NCBI RefSeq assembly: GCF_016836705.1
Contig: NZ_JAFCGY010000012.1
Coordinates: 1-64,000 of the forward strand
Length of the DNA: 64,000 nt
DNA from: Mesorhizobium caraganae
GTDB taxonomy: Bacteria; Pseudomonadota; Alphaproteobacteria; Rhizobiales; Rhizobiaceae
Direction: 5' to 3'
Numbering within the stretch: the stretch's first letter is position 1; every line of letters begins with the position of its first letter. The notes under the pieces were generated by a model, which ran no database searches, was not told the origin of the DNA, and saw only the letters and a program-made list of their open reading frames with translations. A program made the translations under genes and the position numbers. This document shows positions 24,186 through 35,000 of the stretch, in pieces.

Positions 24186-25559
24186 ATGATGGGCGAACAG
24201 AAGGTGATGCAGGAGGAGCTGTTCTATGGCTTCAGCCTGCAGCGGCATGTGCCGGCGGACCACCTGCTGAGGTCCATCGATCGCTTCGTTGACCTCTCCG
24301 CCATCCGCCAACATCTGGCCCCGTACTACAGCCAGATCGGCCGCCCCTCGATCGACCCTGAACTGCTGATCCGCATGCTGATCGTCGGCTACTGCTTCGG
24401 CATCCGCTCGGAGCGGCGGCTGTGCGAGGAGGTACATTTGAACCTGGCCTATCGGTGGTTCTGCCGGCTTGGCCTCGAGGGCGATGTGCCGGACCATTCC
24501 ACCTTCTCCAAGGCGCGTCATGGCCGCTTCCGCGATGCCGACCTGCTGCGCGAGCTGTTCGAGACCGTCGTCCGGCGCTGCATGGCGGAAGGCCTCGTTG
24601 GCGGTGAAGGCTTTGCGGTTGATGCCAGCTTGATCGTCGCCGACGCGCAGCGTCAGCGCGGGGTCGAGACGGCCGAGGAGCTCAAGCCTGAGGCCAAGCG
24701 GGCCGTGGCCGAATACCTCGCCACCTTGGATGATGCCGCCTTCGGGGCCGCCACGCCGGTGGAACCCAAGTTCGTCTCGCCGATCGACCCTGCAGCACGC
24801 TGGACCGCCTCTTGGGGCGGCCCGGCGGTCTACGCCTACTGCACCAACTACCTGATCGACGTAGAGCACGCCATCATCGTGGACGTGGAGCCCTCGACCG
24901 CGGTGCGCCAAGCCGAGGTAACGGCCGCCAAGACCATGATCGAGCGGGCGCACGACGAGTTCGGCCTCTGGCCGGAGCGGCTGATTGCCGACACCGGCTA
25001 CGGTTCGGCCGAAATGCTGAACTGGTTGGTGCATGAGCGTGGGATCGAGCCGCACATCCCGGTGTTCGACCACTCCAAGCGCAAGGACGGCACCTTCTCG
25101 CGTGAGGATTTCGCCTACGACCATGCAAGCGATACCTACCGCTGCCCGGGCGGAAAGACGCTCAGACAGCGCCAGAAGACCTATCGGGTGCCACACCCTC
25201 TCGTCGACGAGAACGGCATGATGCGCTATCGCGCCAGCAAGCTGGATTGCGACGCCTGTGCCCTGAAGCCCCGCTGTTGCCCGAAGGAGCCGGCGCGCAA
25301 GGTGCTGCGCTCGATCTATGAGGGCGCGCGCGACATGGCCCGCGACATCGCCAAGACCGATACCTACCAGACCTCACGCTATCAGCGGAAGAAGGTGGAA
25401 ATGCTGTTCGCGCACCTCAAGCGCATCCTGAAGCTCGATCGATTGCGATTGCGCGGCCCCTGTGGTGCCCGCGATGAGTTCCACCTTGCAGCCATCGCCC
25501 AGAACCTCAGGAAATTGGCCAAGATCTGCACCCTCGGGAGACCCATCCGAGCCACTTAG
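24186..25559 (+). mobile_element. IS1182-type insertion sequence transposase, apparently intact
   Basis: A 457-residue DDE transposase. The N-terminal DUF772 domain has HVPADHLLRSIDRFVDLSAI and RLCEEVHLNLAYRWFCRLG; the catalytic domain has FAVDASLI, LIADTGYGSAEMLNWL and the C-terminal SRYQRKKVEMLFAHLK containing the final Glu. Cys residues CDACALKPRC form the IS1182-type zinc-like insertion. GAGAGGAG precedes the ATG. The right end is probably near 25648, where GACTTCTTCAACACAATCG resembles the ends of related elements. I could not match a left inverted repeat, so element borders are not fixed. It abuts the broken CYTH/CHAD genes. Confidence 0.88.
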
Positions 25560-25848
25560 GGCGAGGAGGTCGCGTCGACCTCAATCAAGACGCTTCGCTG
25601 CGAGTGGATCCACGGCTTAACCACCGACTTCTTCAACACAATCGACCGTTAGCGGCCATCGTGCACACCCCTGTGGTCGCTCCGGCGCTATCGTAATACG
25701 CGGAATGTCCGGCAAGGGGTTCATCCGGTGATGTCGCCATTGCTTTGGCCAGTGGCTTATCTATGAATGAGCTGACCAACATGAAGGACTGTCGCCAAGA
25801 CGATTTCTCTATTACGTCTGGTCCTTCACCGGGAGGGTGAGGAAGCGA
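25560..25848. other. Intergenic region, IS right flank and promoter of the HsdS operon
   Basis: About 290 bases holding the presumed right end of the insertion sequence (near 25620-25650) and then the leader of the restriction-type operon, ending in GGGAGGGTGAGGAAG before ATG 25849. No gene is supported. Insertion of the element upstream could have altered expression of the operon. Confidence 0.4.
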
Positions 25849-27567
25849 ATGGACCAACCGCCTACCGACTCTGAACGTGCGATGCCGTCCGGATGGGCGT
25901 TGGTCCGCGTGGATCAGGCCGGCGAGGTGCGGCTAGGTCGACAACGCTCGCCGGAGCAGGATTCGGGTGCGCATATGACCAAATATGTGCGCGCCGCCAA
26001 TATAACAGCGGCCGGGATGAATCTATCAGATCTCCTCGAGATGAATTTTACGCCGGCGGAGCGTGAAGTGTTTGGCCTAAAGGCGGGTGACGTCTTATTG
26101 ACCGAGGCATCAGGCAGCGCTTCTCAAGTCGGGCGGTCAGCGATCTGGCGCGGCGAAGTCGAGCTCTGCTGCTTTCAGAATACCGTAATTCGATTCCGCC
26201 CGCATCTGACTACCTCGGAATATGCGCTCGTCGTTTTTCGGCACTACGCGGCTGCCGGTGTCTTCGCAGACGTGGCGCGAGGTGTCGGCATTCAGCATTT
26301 GGGCGGCTCGCGCTTTGCCGAAATCCCTTACCCATTGCCTCCGCTGGCTGAGCAGAAACGGATAACCGAGATTGCTGACATACGTCTGGCCGAGATTCGC
26401 GAGGCCGAGGCTCGCCTCAGGTCCGCGCTTGACCATTTAAATGAGCAGGTGCGCGAAATTCTTGCGACGGCGGTGGCTGGCGAATTGGCGCCTCGATCAC
26501 CGCAAGCGCCTGAACCAAACCACACGCGCCGGCCATCACGGTCGGGTCAGATCAATTTGTTCGAGGAAACGCCGAACTTGGACGTCCCAGGGCTAAGCGC
26601 CACAGTACCAGCGGGATGGCTGCGGCGTCGCGTGGATCAGGTTGGAGAAGTTACGCTTGGGCGCCAGAGGGCGCCTAAGCATGAGCGGGGGCGCAATATG
26701 CGTCCCTACCTCCGGGTGGCGAATGTCTACGAAGACCGGATCGACACCTCAGACATCCTGCGCATGAACTTCGAGCCGGAAGAAGTCGCAGTCTACGAAC
26801 TTCAGGACGGTGATGTACTTCTCAATGAAGGGCAGAGCCCGGAACTGGTTGGTCGTCCGGCGATCTACCGCGGAGAGGTTCCGGGGGCTTGTTTTCAAAA
26901 TACCCTGATCCGCTTCCGCGCGGGAGACGGGATCGAGCCGGAATACGCGCTGCTGGTTTTCCGCCATTACATGCATTCGGGGGTGTTTCGCGAAATTGCG
27001 CGTTGGTCGACAAACATCGCACATCTGGGACTGGAGCGGTTTCGAGCGCTTCCGTTTCCGATCCCGCCTCATGACGAACAACAGCGTATTGTCGCTGAGG
27101 CCCGCCGCCGCCTGGATGCGACAGCCGGCCAGATACGGGCCGTACAGGCCTCTCTTGCACGCTTGCCTGAGTTTGAGCTGGAACTACTGGCAGCGGCGGT
27201 CGCGGGCGAGTTAACACCGCAAGATCCACATGACGAGCCGTCGAGCGAGCTTCTCCAGCGGCTGGGGTCGCCGCGCAAGACTCAGGCGACGTTAGCCCCA
27301 TCAAGCCGGAGAGGTGATACCATGCCAAAGAGACGACCTCGCCCGACGCAGCAAGCCGAACCAACGCCTGACCTAGCGGCGGTGTTGAAGGAAAACGGCG
27401 GGTCTTTGTCGCTGCCTGAGCTGTTTGCCCAAGCCGGATACAACCGCGATCTGCCCGAACACGTAGAGCTCTTCTATCTCGCTCTGCGTGACGCGCTCGG
27501 CGGCACGATTCGTTTGACGGGAGACGCCGCAGAGAACGCGGAGCTTGAGGTCGCCGATGCGGCTTGA
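25849..27567 (+). CDS. hsdS: Type I restriction specificity subunit with C-terminal winged-helix extension
   Basis: A 572-residue HsdS. Two homologous half-subunits are visible: VRVDQAGEVRLGRQR (about 19) and RRVDQVGEVTLGRQR (about 262) start the two target-recognition domains. Each ends in PLPPLAEQKRITEIADIRLA or PIPPHDEQQRIVAEARRRLD, leading into the helical spacers. The strong similarity of the halves predicts related half-sites. After the second spacer a linker and about 75 extra residues follow (PDLAAVLKENGGSLSLPELF), resembling a winged helix not usual in HsdS. The ATG 25849 is used because AGGA precedes it; GTG 25837 is an alternative. It overlaps the ATPase gene by 11 bases. Confidence 0.88.
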   Translation: MDQPPTDSERAMPSGWALVRVDQAGEVRLGRQRSPEQDSGAHMTKYVRAANITAAGMNLSDLLEMNFTPAEREVFGLKAGDVLLTEASGSASQVGRSAIWRGEVELCCFQNTVIRFRPHLTTSEYALVVFRHYAAAGVFADVARGVGIQHLGGSRFAEIPYPLPPLAEQKRITEIADIRLAEIREAEARLRSALDHLNEQVREILATAVAGELAPRSPQAPEPNHTRRPSRSGQINLFEETPNLDVPGLSATVPAGWLRRRVDQVGEVTLGRQRAPKHERGRNMRPYLRVANVYEDRIDTSDILRMNFEPEEVAVYELQDGDVLLNEGQSPELVGRPAIYRGEVPGACFQNTLIRFRAGDGIEPEYALLVFRHYMHSGVFREIARWSTNIAHLGLERFRALPFPIPPHDEQQRIVAEARRRLDATAGQIRAVQASLARLPEFELELLAAAVAGELTPQDPHDEPSSELLQRLGSPRKTQATLAPSSRRGDTMPKRRPRPTQQAEPTPDLAAVLKENGGSLSLPELFAQAGYNRDLPEHVELFYLALRDALGGTIRLTGDAAENAELEVADAA

Positions 27568-29167
27568 TGCGGTCAGGATCGGCGCGTTCAAGAACCTACG
27601 GGATCTCTCTGTCGATTTCGACGAGGGATCGCCTTACACGGTGCTTGTCGGTGAGAACGGAGCCGGGAAATCTAATCTGATTGAAGCATTGGCGTTGATC
27701 TTCCGCAACCTTGATCTCGATGTCGAAGCACCGTTTGACTACGATCTGAAGTACGAGTGCCGCGGGAACCACATCGAAGTCCACGCGAAGGCAGACGAGT
27801 TTCCGACGTTTCGGATCAAGCGATCGGACGAAACCGAGTACAGCGATCTTCCTCGCAAAACCTTTATGGTTGAGGATCGGGATGGTCGTCCCCGTCATCG
27901 CCCTGCATTCGTGTTCGGCTACTATTCGGGACCTAGCGATCGGCTCGCGACGATCTTCGAGAAGCACCGGGAGCGATTTTATAGCTGGATCATAAAATCA
28001 CCGGAACAGCGCGGGAGGACGATCAGCGACCCCAACGCGTTGCGGCGCCTCTTCTATGCCCAAACGCTGCACGGACAGTTCGCCCTCATTGCGTTCTTCA
28101 TGGAGGCCAGCGACGCTTCCAGGGAAGATCGAGATTTCCTTCGCGAGCATCTTCAAATCGAAGGGTTAGATAGTGTGCTTTTTGCGCTGAAGGAGCCACC
28201 GTGGAAGCGAAAAGGTGGGGATCCGCGGTTCTGGAACGCCGTCGGCGAAGTGCAGGAATTTCTCAGTCGGCTATATGAACAGGCCATGCTTCCGCTGCGC
28301 ATGACGCGGCGTATTCCGATCGACCTGACGAAGAACCCTATCGTCAAGAGTCTCTATCTTTTCCTATCCAGTGCGGAGTCGCTCGCCGATGTATATCGGT
28401 CGTACGGTAACCAGTATGCCTTCTTCACCGCGCTCGAGAGTATGCACCTGTCGAAGGTGTTGGCGGAGGTCCGCACGCGCGTCAGGATGAGCGCCGGGGC
28501 TGGGGGCGGAAATGTCACTTATCGCGATCTAAGCGAAGGCGAGCAGCAATTGCTCTTGGTTCTCGGCTTGCTGAAATTCACGGCGCGGGATGAAGCCCTG
28601 TTCCTGCTTGACGAACCGGACACGCATCTCAATCCAGCCTGGAGCACGCAGTACCTGGCTTTCCTCGACCGGTTCATTCGGGGACGCGATAGCTGTCATA
28701 TCGTAATGTCTTCGCATGACCCGCTCGTGTTTGCCGGGCTTGAACGGGCTCAGGTGCGAATCTTCAGACGTGACGAGAAAGGCTTCTCTATCGCGGAACC
28801 GCCTGACCAGGATCCACGGGGCATGGGTGTCGCAGCGATCCTGACCAGTGATCTCTTTCGCCTCAAGACAACTCTCGACGCCAAGACACAGACTGACTTG
28901 GACCGTCAGCGCGTTCTCGGCATGAAGGAAGAACTGACGCCTGAGGAAGCGGCGGAACTCGGTCGGATAAGAGATGACCTCCGCGGTCGTGGCTTTGATT
29001 TCACCATCCGTGACCCCCTTTATCAGGAGTTTTTGAAAGCATGGACAGCGCAGGAAGATCCATCCTGGCGCGAGGCCGTGGAATTAACCCCTAAGCAGCG
29101 CGAAGATCGCGGAAAACTGGCAGCTCGGATCGTTGAAGAGCTGCGCCGGGAAGCGGGTGCGTCCTGA
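27557..29167 (+). CDS. AAA/ABC-type ATPase of the RecF/OLD/PtuA class
   Basis: A 536-residue ATPase. MRLDAVRIGAFKNLRDL is a typical RecF/PtuA N-terminus. Walker A GENGAGKS lies near residues 32-39, the ABC signature LSEGEQQLLLVLG near 324, Walker B LFLLDEPDTHLNP near 348, and the switch His in VMSSHDP near 378. No TOPRIM nuclease domain is fused, unlike OLD nucleases. A stand-alone ATPase followed by an HNH nuclease is the Septu (PtuA-PtuB) arrangement. The start at 27557 overlaps the end of hsdS; the next gene starts 5 bases after the stop. Tight packing inside an HsdS/HsdM operon implies joint function. Confidence 0.85.
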   Translation: MRLDAVRIGAFKNLRDLSVDFDEGSPYTVLVGENGAGKSNLIEALALIFRNLDLDVEAPFDYDLKYECRGNHIEVHAKADEFPTFRIKRSDETEYSDLPRKTFMVEDRDGRPRHRPAFVFGYYSGPSDRLATIFEKHRERFYSWIIKSPEQRGRTISDPNALRRLFYAQTLHGQFALIAFFMEASDASREDRDFLREHLQIEGLDSVLFALKEPPWKRKGGDPRFWNAVGEVQEFLSRLYEQAMLPLRMTRRIPIDLTKNPIVKSLYLFLSSAESLADVYRSYGNQYAFFTALESMHLSKVLAEVRTRVRMSAGAGGGNVTYRDLSEGEQQLLLVLGLLKFTARDEALFLLDEPDTHLNPAWSTQYLAFLDRFIRGRDSCHIVMSSHDPLVFAGLERAQVRIFRRDEKGFSIAEPPDQDPRGMGVAAILTSDLFRLKTTLDAKTQTDLDRQRVLGMKEELTPEEAAELGRIRDDLRGRGFDFTIRDPLYQEFLKAWTAQEDPSWREAVELTPKQREDRGKLAARIVEELRREAGAS

Positions 29168-29172
29168 CAGCT

Positions 29173-30015
29173 ATGCGGTTCATCGATCTTGAAGCCATCC
29201 TCCCGAAAATCCGCAACCTTCTAGCCGACTTACAGGTCGCGCAGGATGCTGCCCTAGCGGAGCCAAACGCGAAGCGACGTGCGCGCATCATTGAGGCGAA
29301 TCAACAACGTTGGACGGCCCTGCGGCAGGCGTTCGAAGAATCATCGTTCGACAAGTGCTGGTACACGGAGTGCAAGAGCCCCGGCGCCGACAATGACATT
29401 GATCACTTCCGCCCAAAGGGAAAAGTGCGGGAGGACCGGGCCCACCCAGGCTATTACTGGCTCGCGTTCGATTGGAAAAACATGCGGCTGAGTTGCCAGC
29501 GTGCCAACCGGCCCCGCATTGCTCCGGGAGCCCGAGTGGCTGGTGGAAAGTCCACTCATTTTCCTCTCCTAGCGACCGGCGTTCGGGCTCGGGCCCCCGG
29601 TGACGATCTGGGTCTGGAGCATCCCGCACTTCTCGATCCCACAGAACCAGGCGACCCTATCGTTTTGACGTTCAGGCCAAATGGCGAGATCGACGTGTCG
29701 CCGGATTTCAGGGGAAACGCGGTCGCTGTCGCCAAGGTCGAGGCGAGCCGGCTTGGCCTGCACCTGAATTGGCCGAAGTTCGTCGAGGGACGCTTGACGC
29801 TCTACAATCTTGTAGAGCGTGCGGTGGAGCGCGGCCGCCGGGAGGCGCCTGTCGATTTCGAAGGTTGGCCAATGGCCAATGACGCGTTCAAGGACGCCAT
29901 CCGCGACCTTAAGGCGTACATGGATCACCGCGCCGAATACTCGGCCGCCGCCAAGGTCTATGTCGAGTCGTTCAGAAATGTTTGGTGGATAAACGACGTG
30001 GTTCTAAGGCTTTGA
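29173..30015 (+). CDS. HNH endonuclease, PtuB-like
   Basis: A 280-residue protein with an HNH core of the type found in PtuB and retron-associated nucleases: CWYTECKSPGADNDIDHFRP near residues 60-79, HPGYYWLAFDWKNMRLSC near 91-108, and later LEHPALLDPTEPGDP. Asp-His in IDHF and the downstream Asn/His residues would form the beta-beta-alpha metal site. In Septu-type systems this partner nuclease cleaves nucleic acid when the ATPase complex is activated. It lies between the ATPase (5-base gap) and hsdM (1-base gap). It is the only nuclease candidate in the operon, since no HsdR is present. Confidence 0.82.
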   Translation: MRFIDLEAILPKIRNLLADLQVAQDAALAEPNAKRRARIIEANQQRWTALRQAFEESSFDKCWYTECKSPGADNDIDHFRPKGKVREDRAHPGYYWLAFDWKNMRLSCQRANRPRIAPGARVAGGKSTHFPLLATGVRARAPGDDLGLEHPALLDPTEPGDPIVLTFRPNGEIDVSPDFRGNAVAVAKVEASRLGLHLNWPKFVEGRLTLYNLVERAVERGRREAPVDFEGWPMANDAFKDAIRDLKAYMDHRAEYSAAAKVYVESFRNVWWINDVVLRL

Positions 30016-30016
30016 A

Positions 30017-31468
30017 ATGACGGATACACCTAACCGAACATCAGGCGCTCAGAGCCTGATCCGAAAGCTCTGGCAGTATTGCAACGTCTTGCGAGACGAC
30101 GGTCTTTCGTATCCAGATTATGTGGAGCAACTGACCTACCTTTTGTTCCTGAAGATGGCTGACGAGCAGGCTGGCGGCGGTGTCCCGGAGGACCATTCCT
30201 GGCGATCCCTGGTACGCCTCGACTCGTTGGAGATGCATGCGCATTACGGGCGAATCCTGGCCGCGCTTGGTGAGCGAGGCGGTATGCTGGGGCTAATCTT
30301 CCGCAATGCAAAAAATAAGATCAGAGATCCGGCAAAGCTGCGCCTACTGATCGTCGATCTCATTGGTCAGACGGAGTGGACAGGACTTTCCGACGATCTA
30401 AAGGGCGATGCCTATGAAGGCTTGCTCGAGAAAAACGCGCGCGACACGAAGAGTGGGGCGGGGCAGTACTTCACCCCACGCCCGCTCATTGAAGCGATCG
30501 TTCAATGTGTGAACCCGCAGCTGGGCGAAGTGGTGTGCGATCCGGCCTGCGGAACCGCCGGTTTCCTTTTGGCGGCTCATGATCATCTGCGGAAGAGCCA
30601 TCCGAAGATGACTGCAGCACAGAAGAAGACGCTGGCCACGAAGTCCATTCGCGGTGTGGAGCTAGTCGAGGAAGTCGCGCGTCTCGCGACCATGAACCTT
30701 CTGCTGCACGGCGTCGGAGGTAACGCCGACGATGAGCTGCCGATCGCGTGCGAAGACAGCCTAAAGGCACCACCCGCTCGACAGGTTGACATTGTGCTTA
30801 CGAATCCCCCCTTTGGGGTCAAAGGCAGCGTGACCTATGCCCAGGGGAATTCGACACGTCCGGAGGACAGCCTGACGATCCTGCGATCCGATTTCTGGGT
30901 TCAGAGCGCGAATAAGCAACTTAACTTCATGCAGCACATCGTAGCGCTTCTGAAGCCGGGCGGACGGGCTGCGGTCGTCGTCCCGGACAATGTGTTGTTC
31001 GAGAGTGGTGCTGCAGCCTCTGTGCGTCGCCGACTGGTCGAGACCTGCCGTGTTCATACGCTTTTGAGACTGCCACCCGGATTGTTCTATGCTGCGGGCG
31101 TGAAGTCGAACGTCATCTTCTTTGACAAACCAAAAAAGACGGGAGTGGTATCTACTCAACGCCTGTGGGTCTACGATCTTCGTTCCGACAAGCGGTTCTC
31201 CCTCCGCACGAAACCTCTACAGAGCGAGGATCTACGGGAGTTCATAGCACTGTACTCCGATCCCAGTCGTGAGGATGGGGAGCGGCACCGTTCATTTGAC
31301 GCCGCAGATGTGCTGAGCAATCCCGACTGCCGCTTGGACGTGACTTGGAGTGATCCCGCCACGCGATCCAGAGTGCCCGGGTTGGCGCGCCTAGATGAGC
31401 TTTCCAGGCTGGTTGCCGATGACCTCCAGCGTGCGTTGGCGTTGATCGCCAAACCGCCTGGGGCCTAG
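30017..31468 (+). CDS. hsdM: Type I restriction-modification methyltransferase subunit
   Basis: A 483-residue N6-adenine methylase. The N-terminal helical HsdM domain includes YPDYVEQLTYLLFLKMADEQ (about 35-54). SAM-binding motif I is DPACGTAGFL near 174 and the catalytic motif IV is NPPFGVKGS near 262. The sequence GAGQYFTPRPLIEAIVQ before motif I is typical. Length agrees with HsdM. It begins 1 base after the HNH stop and ends the operon. The window contains no hsdR (DEAD-box translocase plus PD-(D/E)XK) next to it. Confidence 0.92.
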   Translation: MTDTPNRTSGAQSLIRKLWQYCNVLRDDGLSYPDYVEQLTYLLFLKMADEQAGGGVPEDHSWRSLVRLDSLEMHAHYGRILAALGERGGMLGLIFRNAKNKIRDPAKLRLLIVDLIGQTEWTGLSDDLKGDAYEGLLEKNARDTKSGAGQYFTPRPLIEAIVQCVNPQLGEVVCDPACGTAGFLLAAHDHLRKSHPKMTAAQKKTLATKSIRGVELVEEVARLATMNLLLHGVGGNADDELPIACEDSLKAPPARQVDIVLTNPPFGVKGSVTYAQGNSTRPEDSLTILRSDFWVQSANKQLNFMQHIVALLKPGGRAAVVVPDNVLFESGAAASVRRRLVETCRVHTLLRLPPGLFYAAGVKSNVIFFDKPKKTGVVSTQRLWVYDLRSDKRFSLRTKPLQSEDLREFIALYSDPSREDGERHRSFDAADVLSNPDCRLDVTWSDPATRSRVPGLARLDELSRLVADDLQRALALIAKPPGA

Positions 31469-32007
31469 CTGCACCACCGTTAGATACAGCCTACCTTAGA
31501 CCGATCTCTACGTCCGCCCCTGAAGTACCAAGACCTCCAGCGCATCACCGGCAAGGTCTGGTTTCGGGACGCAGCGATGTCGATCTCTACGGCCGACATG
31601 CGGAGCAAAGCGGTCATCCTTGGCCTTACCTGCGATTGTTTGCTTTGAGCCAAAAGGGGGCGACCCGCCATTGGTCTTGAAAGGAGGGGCCAAAGACCCA
31701 CCAGTTCGTTGTCCGGACGAACGCCGCAGTCCGGCCTCAAGCGAGCGATCAGCGCGGCTCAACGAAACGTGGAAGCAAGCGCGGCTGGCACGAAAGCTCC
31801 TCGAGCAACTGCCTCATCACAAATATCGTGCTGTACCGGCGGCAAGGATCACCAATCCCTTCAGAGGTCGACAACTGTCCAAGCTGACGGAGGCGTTTCG
31901 AGTTCAGAGATTTATGCTGCTGACGAACTAAGCGGCGACCATACCGAGAATTTACTTTCAAATTCTGGCCGTAAAGTTCTATCGTAAATGAAAATAGGGG
32001 ATGGGGC
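31469..32007. other. Intergenic region of about 540 bases
   Basis: No coding frame here is convincing. It is less GC-rich near its right end (AAATGAAAATAGGGGATGGGG), which serves as leader and ribosome binding region of the helicase gene at 32008. Its left part may hold the 3' end of the hsdM transcript; I found no clear hairpin terminator. Confidence 0.4.
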
Positions 32008-35000
32008 ATGGAAACAAGTTCGGACACTGGCGATGCCGCCGGTATATCAGCCGCGCCCGTAATACCCGTAATAGAAGTCCTGGCGGACATCGCCCCCAGC
32101 TTTACATATGCGTCCTTCCAAAATGCTATTCCGGTGATCCGGTCCATCTCTCTCAATAACCCGACCCAGCAGGGCTTCGAAAAATGCACTCTCGAGCTGA
32201 CATCGAACCCCCCTTTTTTGCGCGCCAAGAGCTGGACAATTGATCGGATCGTTGCTGGCGACCGGCTTCCCTTAAGCGATCGAAAAATCGATCTCGACGC
32301 CGGCTATCTGGCCGGTCTCAACGAGGCTGAGCGCGGGGAGATAATGTTGCGCCTAACCTCAGGAGGCGCAGTGCTGGCCGAGCAGCGCGTTGCGGTGCGC
32401 CTGCTTGCCCGCGACGAATGGGGTGGCGTCATCGATATGGCGCAATTGCTCCCCGCATTCGTCATGCCGAACGACCCGGCGATCGCAGGACTGCTGCGTT
32501 CCGCAGCGGAGCGGCTCGCAGCGCATGGTCATCCTTCCAGCCTCGATGGCTATCAAAGTGGCAATCCGCAACGCGCATTCATGTTGGCGGCCGCAATTTA
32601 TTCGGCCATTGCCAGCCTATCGCTGCATTATGCAGAGCCACCTGCAAGCTTCGAAAGCCGCGGCCAAAAAATTCGACGTCCCTCAATCATTACGGCAGAA
32701 AAGCTGGCAACCTGTCTCGATACCAGTCTGTTATTCGCGTCCGCCCTGGAGGCGACGGGCCTGCATCCCGTCGTTTTGATGTTTCAGGGACACGCGGCCG
32801 TCGGCGTCTGGATGACACAAAGGACGCTCGCCAACGCCATTGAACCCGATGCCATGGAGGTCCGCAAGGCGCTGGCATCGCGCGAACTGATCGTGTTTGA
32901 GACGACAGGCGTGACGCATCGGCCGGCCATGACACTGGAGGCTGCCCAACACGCAATCGAACAGCGGCTCGATGAAACGCAGGTAGCCACCTTTGTCGCA
33001 GCCATCGATATACGCCGCTCGCGTAGTGGCGGCATCACACCGCTTGCCTCGCATGAACCGATGCGTCGCAGCGTGGATGCAGAGGTGGCAACCGAAATCG
33101 CGTTGCCGTTGCCAGCCGCACCGGCCGTGGTAGCCCTGCCGGTCGAGATCGTCGAGGTAAAGCCGACGACAGCGGCCGGACGGATCGACCGCTGGCAGAA
33201 AAAGCTCCTCGATTTGACACTGCGGAACCGCCTGCTCAATTTTCCGGACTCCAAGAAGACAATTCCGTTTCTTTGTACTGACGTCGGCTACCTTGAGGAC
33301 CGCCTGATGGCAGGCGCTTCGATCCGGCTGATTTCGCTGCCCGAACAGAATCCACTGGGCGAGCGGGATGCTGCCCTCTATCGCGAGGTGCACGGACGTG
33401 ACCTCCAGCGTGGCTTTGCCGCGGAAGCGCTTCTACGCGACGAGCTCCCGTCGACGCTCGATGGGCGCCAATTGGAATCCCGGCTGATCGATCTTTACCG
33501 GCAAGTGCGCAACGACTTTGCCGAGGGCGGCGCGAATACGCTTTTCCTGGCGGTCGGCTTCCTGCGCTGGAAGAAGAAGGCCGAGGACGAGCGCAGCTAT
33601 CGCGCACCATTGCTGCTCGTACCGGTCAAAATCGAGCGCCGCAGCGCGACATCGCGTTTTACCTTGCGCTTCCATGAAGATGAACCGCGATTCAACGCAA
33701 CCTTGTTGCAGTTTCTCGAACGCGACTTCGAGCTCAAACTGCCACAGTTTTCCGGTGAGCTGCCCGAGGACGAAAGCGGCGTTGATGTGCCGCGGCTGCT
33801 CGGTCTTATGCGCCAGGCAGTGCGCGACGTCCCCGGCATGGAGGTGGTGGACGAGACGGCGCTCTCAACCTTCTCTTTCGCCAAGTTTCTCATGTGGAAG
33901 GATCTGGTCGAGCGTACCGATGCGCTGCGCGAAAACCGTGTCGTGCGCCATCTGATCGACACGCCGGAGATAGCGTTCGAGGGTAATGGCGCATCATTCC
34001 GAGACGAACGTGACCTTGATCACCACTATGCTCCGTCCGATATCGTTTCGCTGTTGCCGGCCGACTCTTCACAGACCGCCGCAAGCCTTGCCGCCGCCGA
34101 AGGTCGCGACTTTGTCATCATCGGCCCTCCCGGCACTGGCAAGAGCCAAACCATTGCCAACATGATTGCCAACTGTCTTTCAGTCGGCAAAACCGTGCTG
34201 TTTGTGGCCGAAAAGACAGCAGCACTTGATGTCGTCTATCGTCGCCTTCGCGAACATGGCCTGGGCGCGCACTGTCTCGAACTCCATTCCAGCAAGGCGG
34301 ACCGGCGCAACTTTCTCAACCAGCTCAGGAACAGCTGGGAAAGCAGCGTACGCGTGGACGGAGCCGAATGGATCGCGGTCAACGAGCGGCTTCGCGTCCG
34401 CCGCGACGAACTCAACGCCTATGTCGAAGCGCTGCATCGGCGCCATGTCAATGGTCTGACGCCTTATCTGGCGCTCGGCATCGCTCTCAAGAACAAGCGG
34501 CACCACGCTCCTAAATTGTCCTGGCCATCGCGCGATTCCCATGACGAGGCAAACCGGCTGGCGCTGGAGCATATTGCCGCCGAAACAGGTCTCGCATTTC
34601 AGTCGGTGGAGATGCGACCGGTCTTGCGTCTCATAGATGTCACCGAGTGGACGTCGGGCTGGCAGGACAATTTGCTCGAAGCGGCGAAGGCGCTCAGAAG
34701 TGCATCCGAGGTTCTAGCCACCGCACTGGACGCCTTCCTGGTGAGCATCGGCCTGCGCGCCAAAGGCGATGCGTCAAAAGCCGAGCTCGAAGCGCTGCGA
34801 AAACTGGCAGGGGTGCTCCAGGACAGTGCAGGTTATGACCTCAGCATCGCCTTTGATCGAGATTTCGCCCAGTTGCGGGAAGCCGTGGCGGCTCTCAATG
34901 ACGCAATCGGGAGCTACCGCACGTCTCATTCGGGCCTGTCAGCACACTATGACCAGGAAGCTGTTGCGCGCATACCGGTAGACGACATCGAGCAGCAATG

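Noticed and set aside
23637..25196. A 519-codon minus-strand frame
   Set aside because: Most of it is antisense to the transposase. Only its last part (23670-23870) is meaningful, as a CYTH fragment reported separately.
31480..31762. Minus-strand frames in the 31469-32007 gap
   Set aside because: No start signals, Arg/Ser-rich translations and no motif; treated as non-coding.
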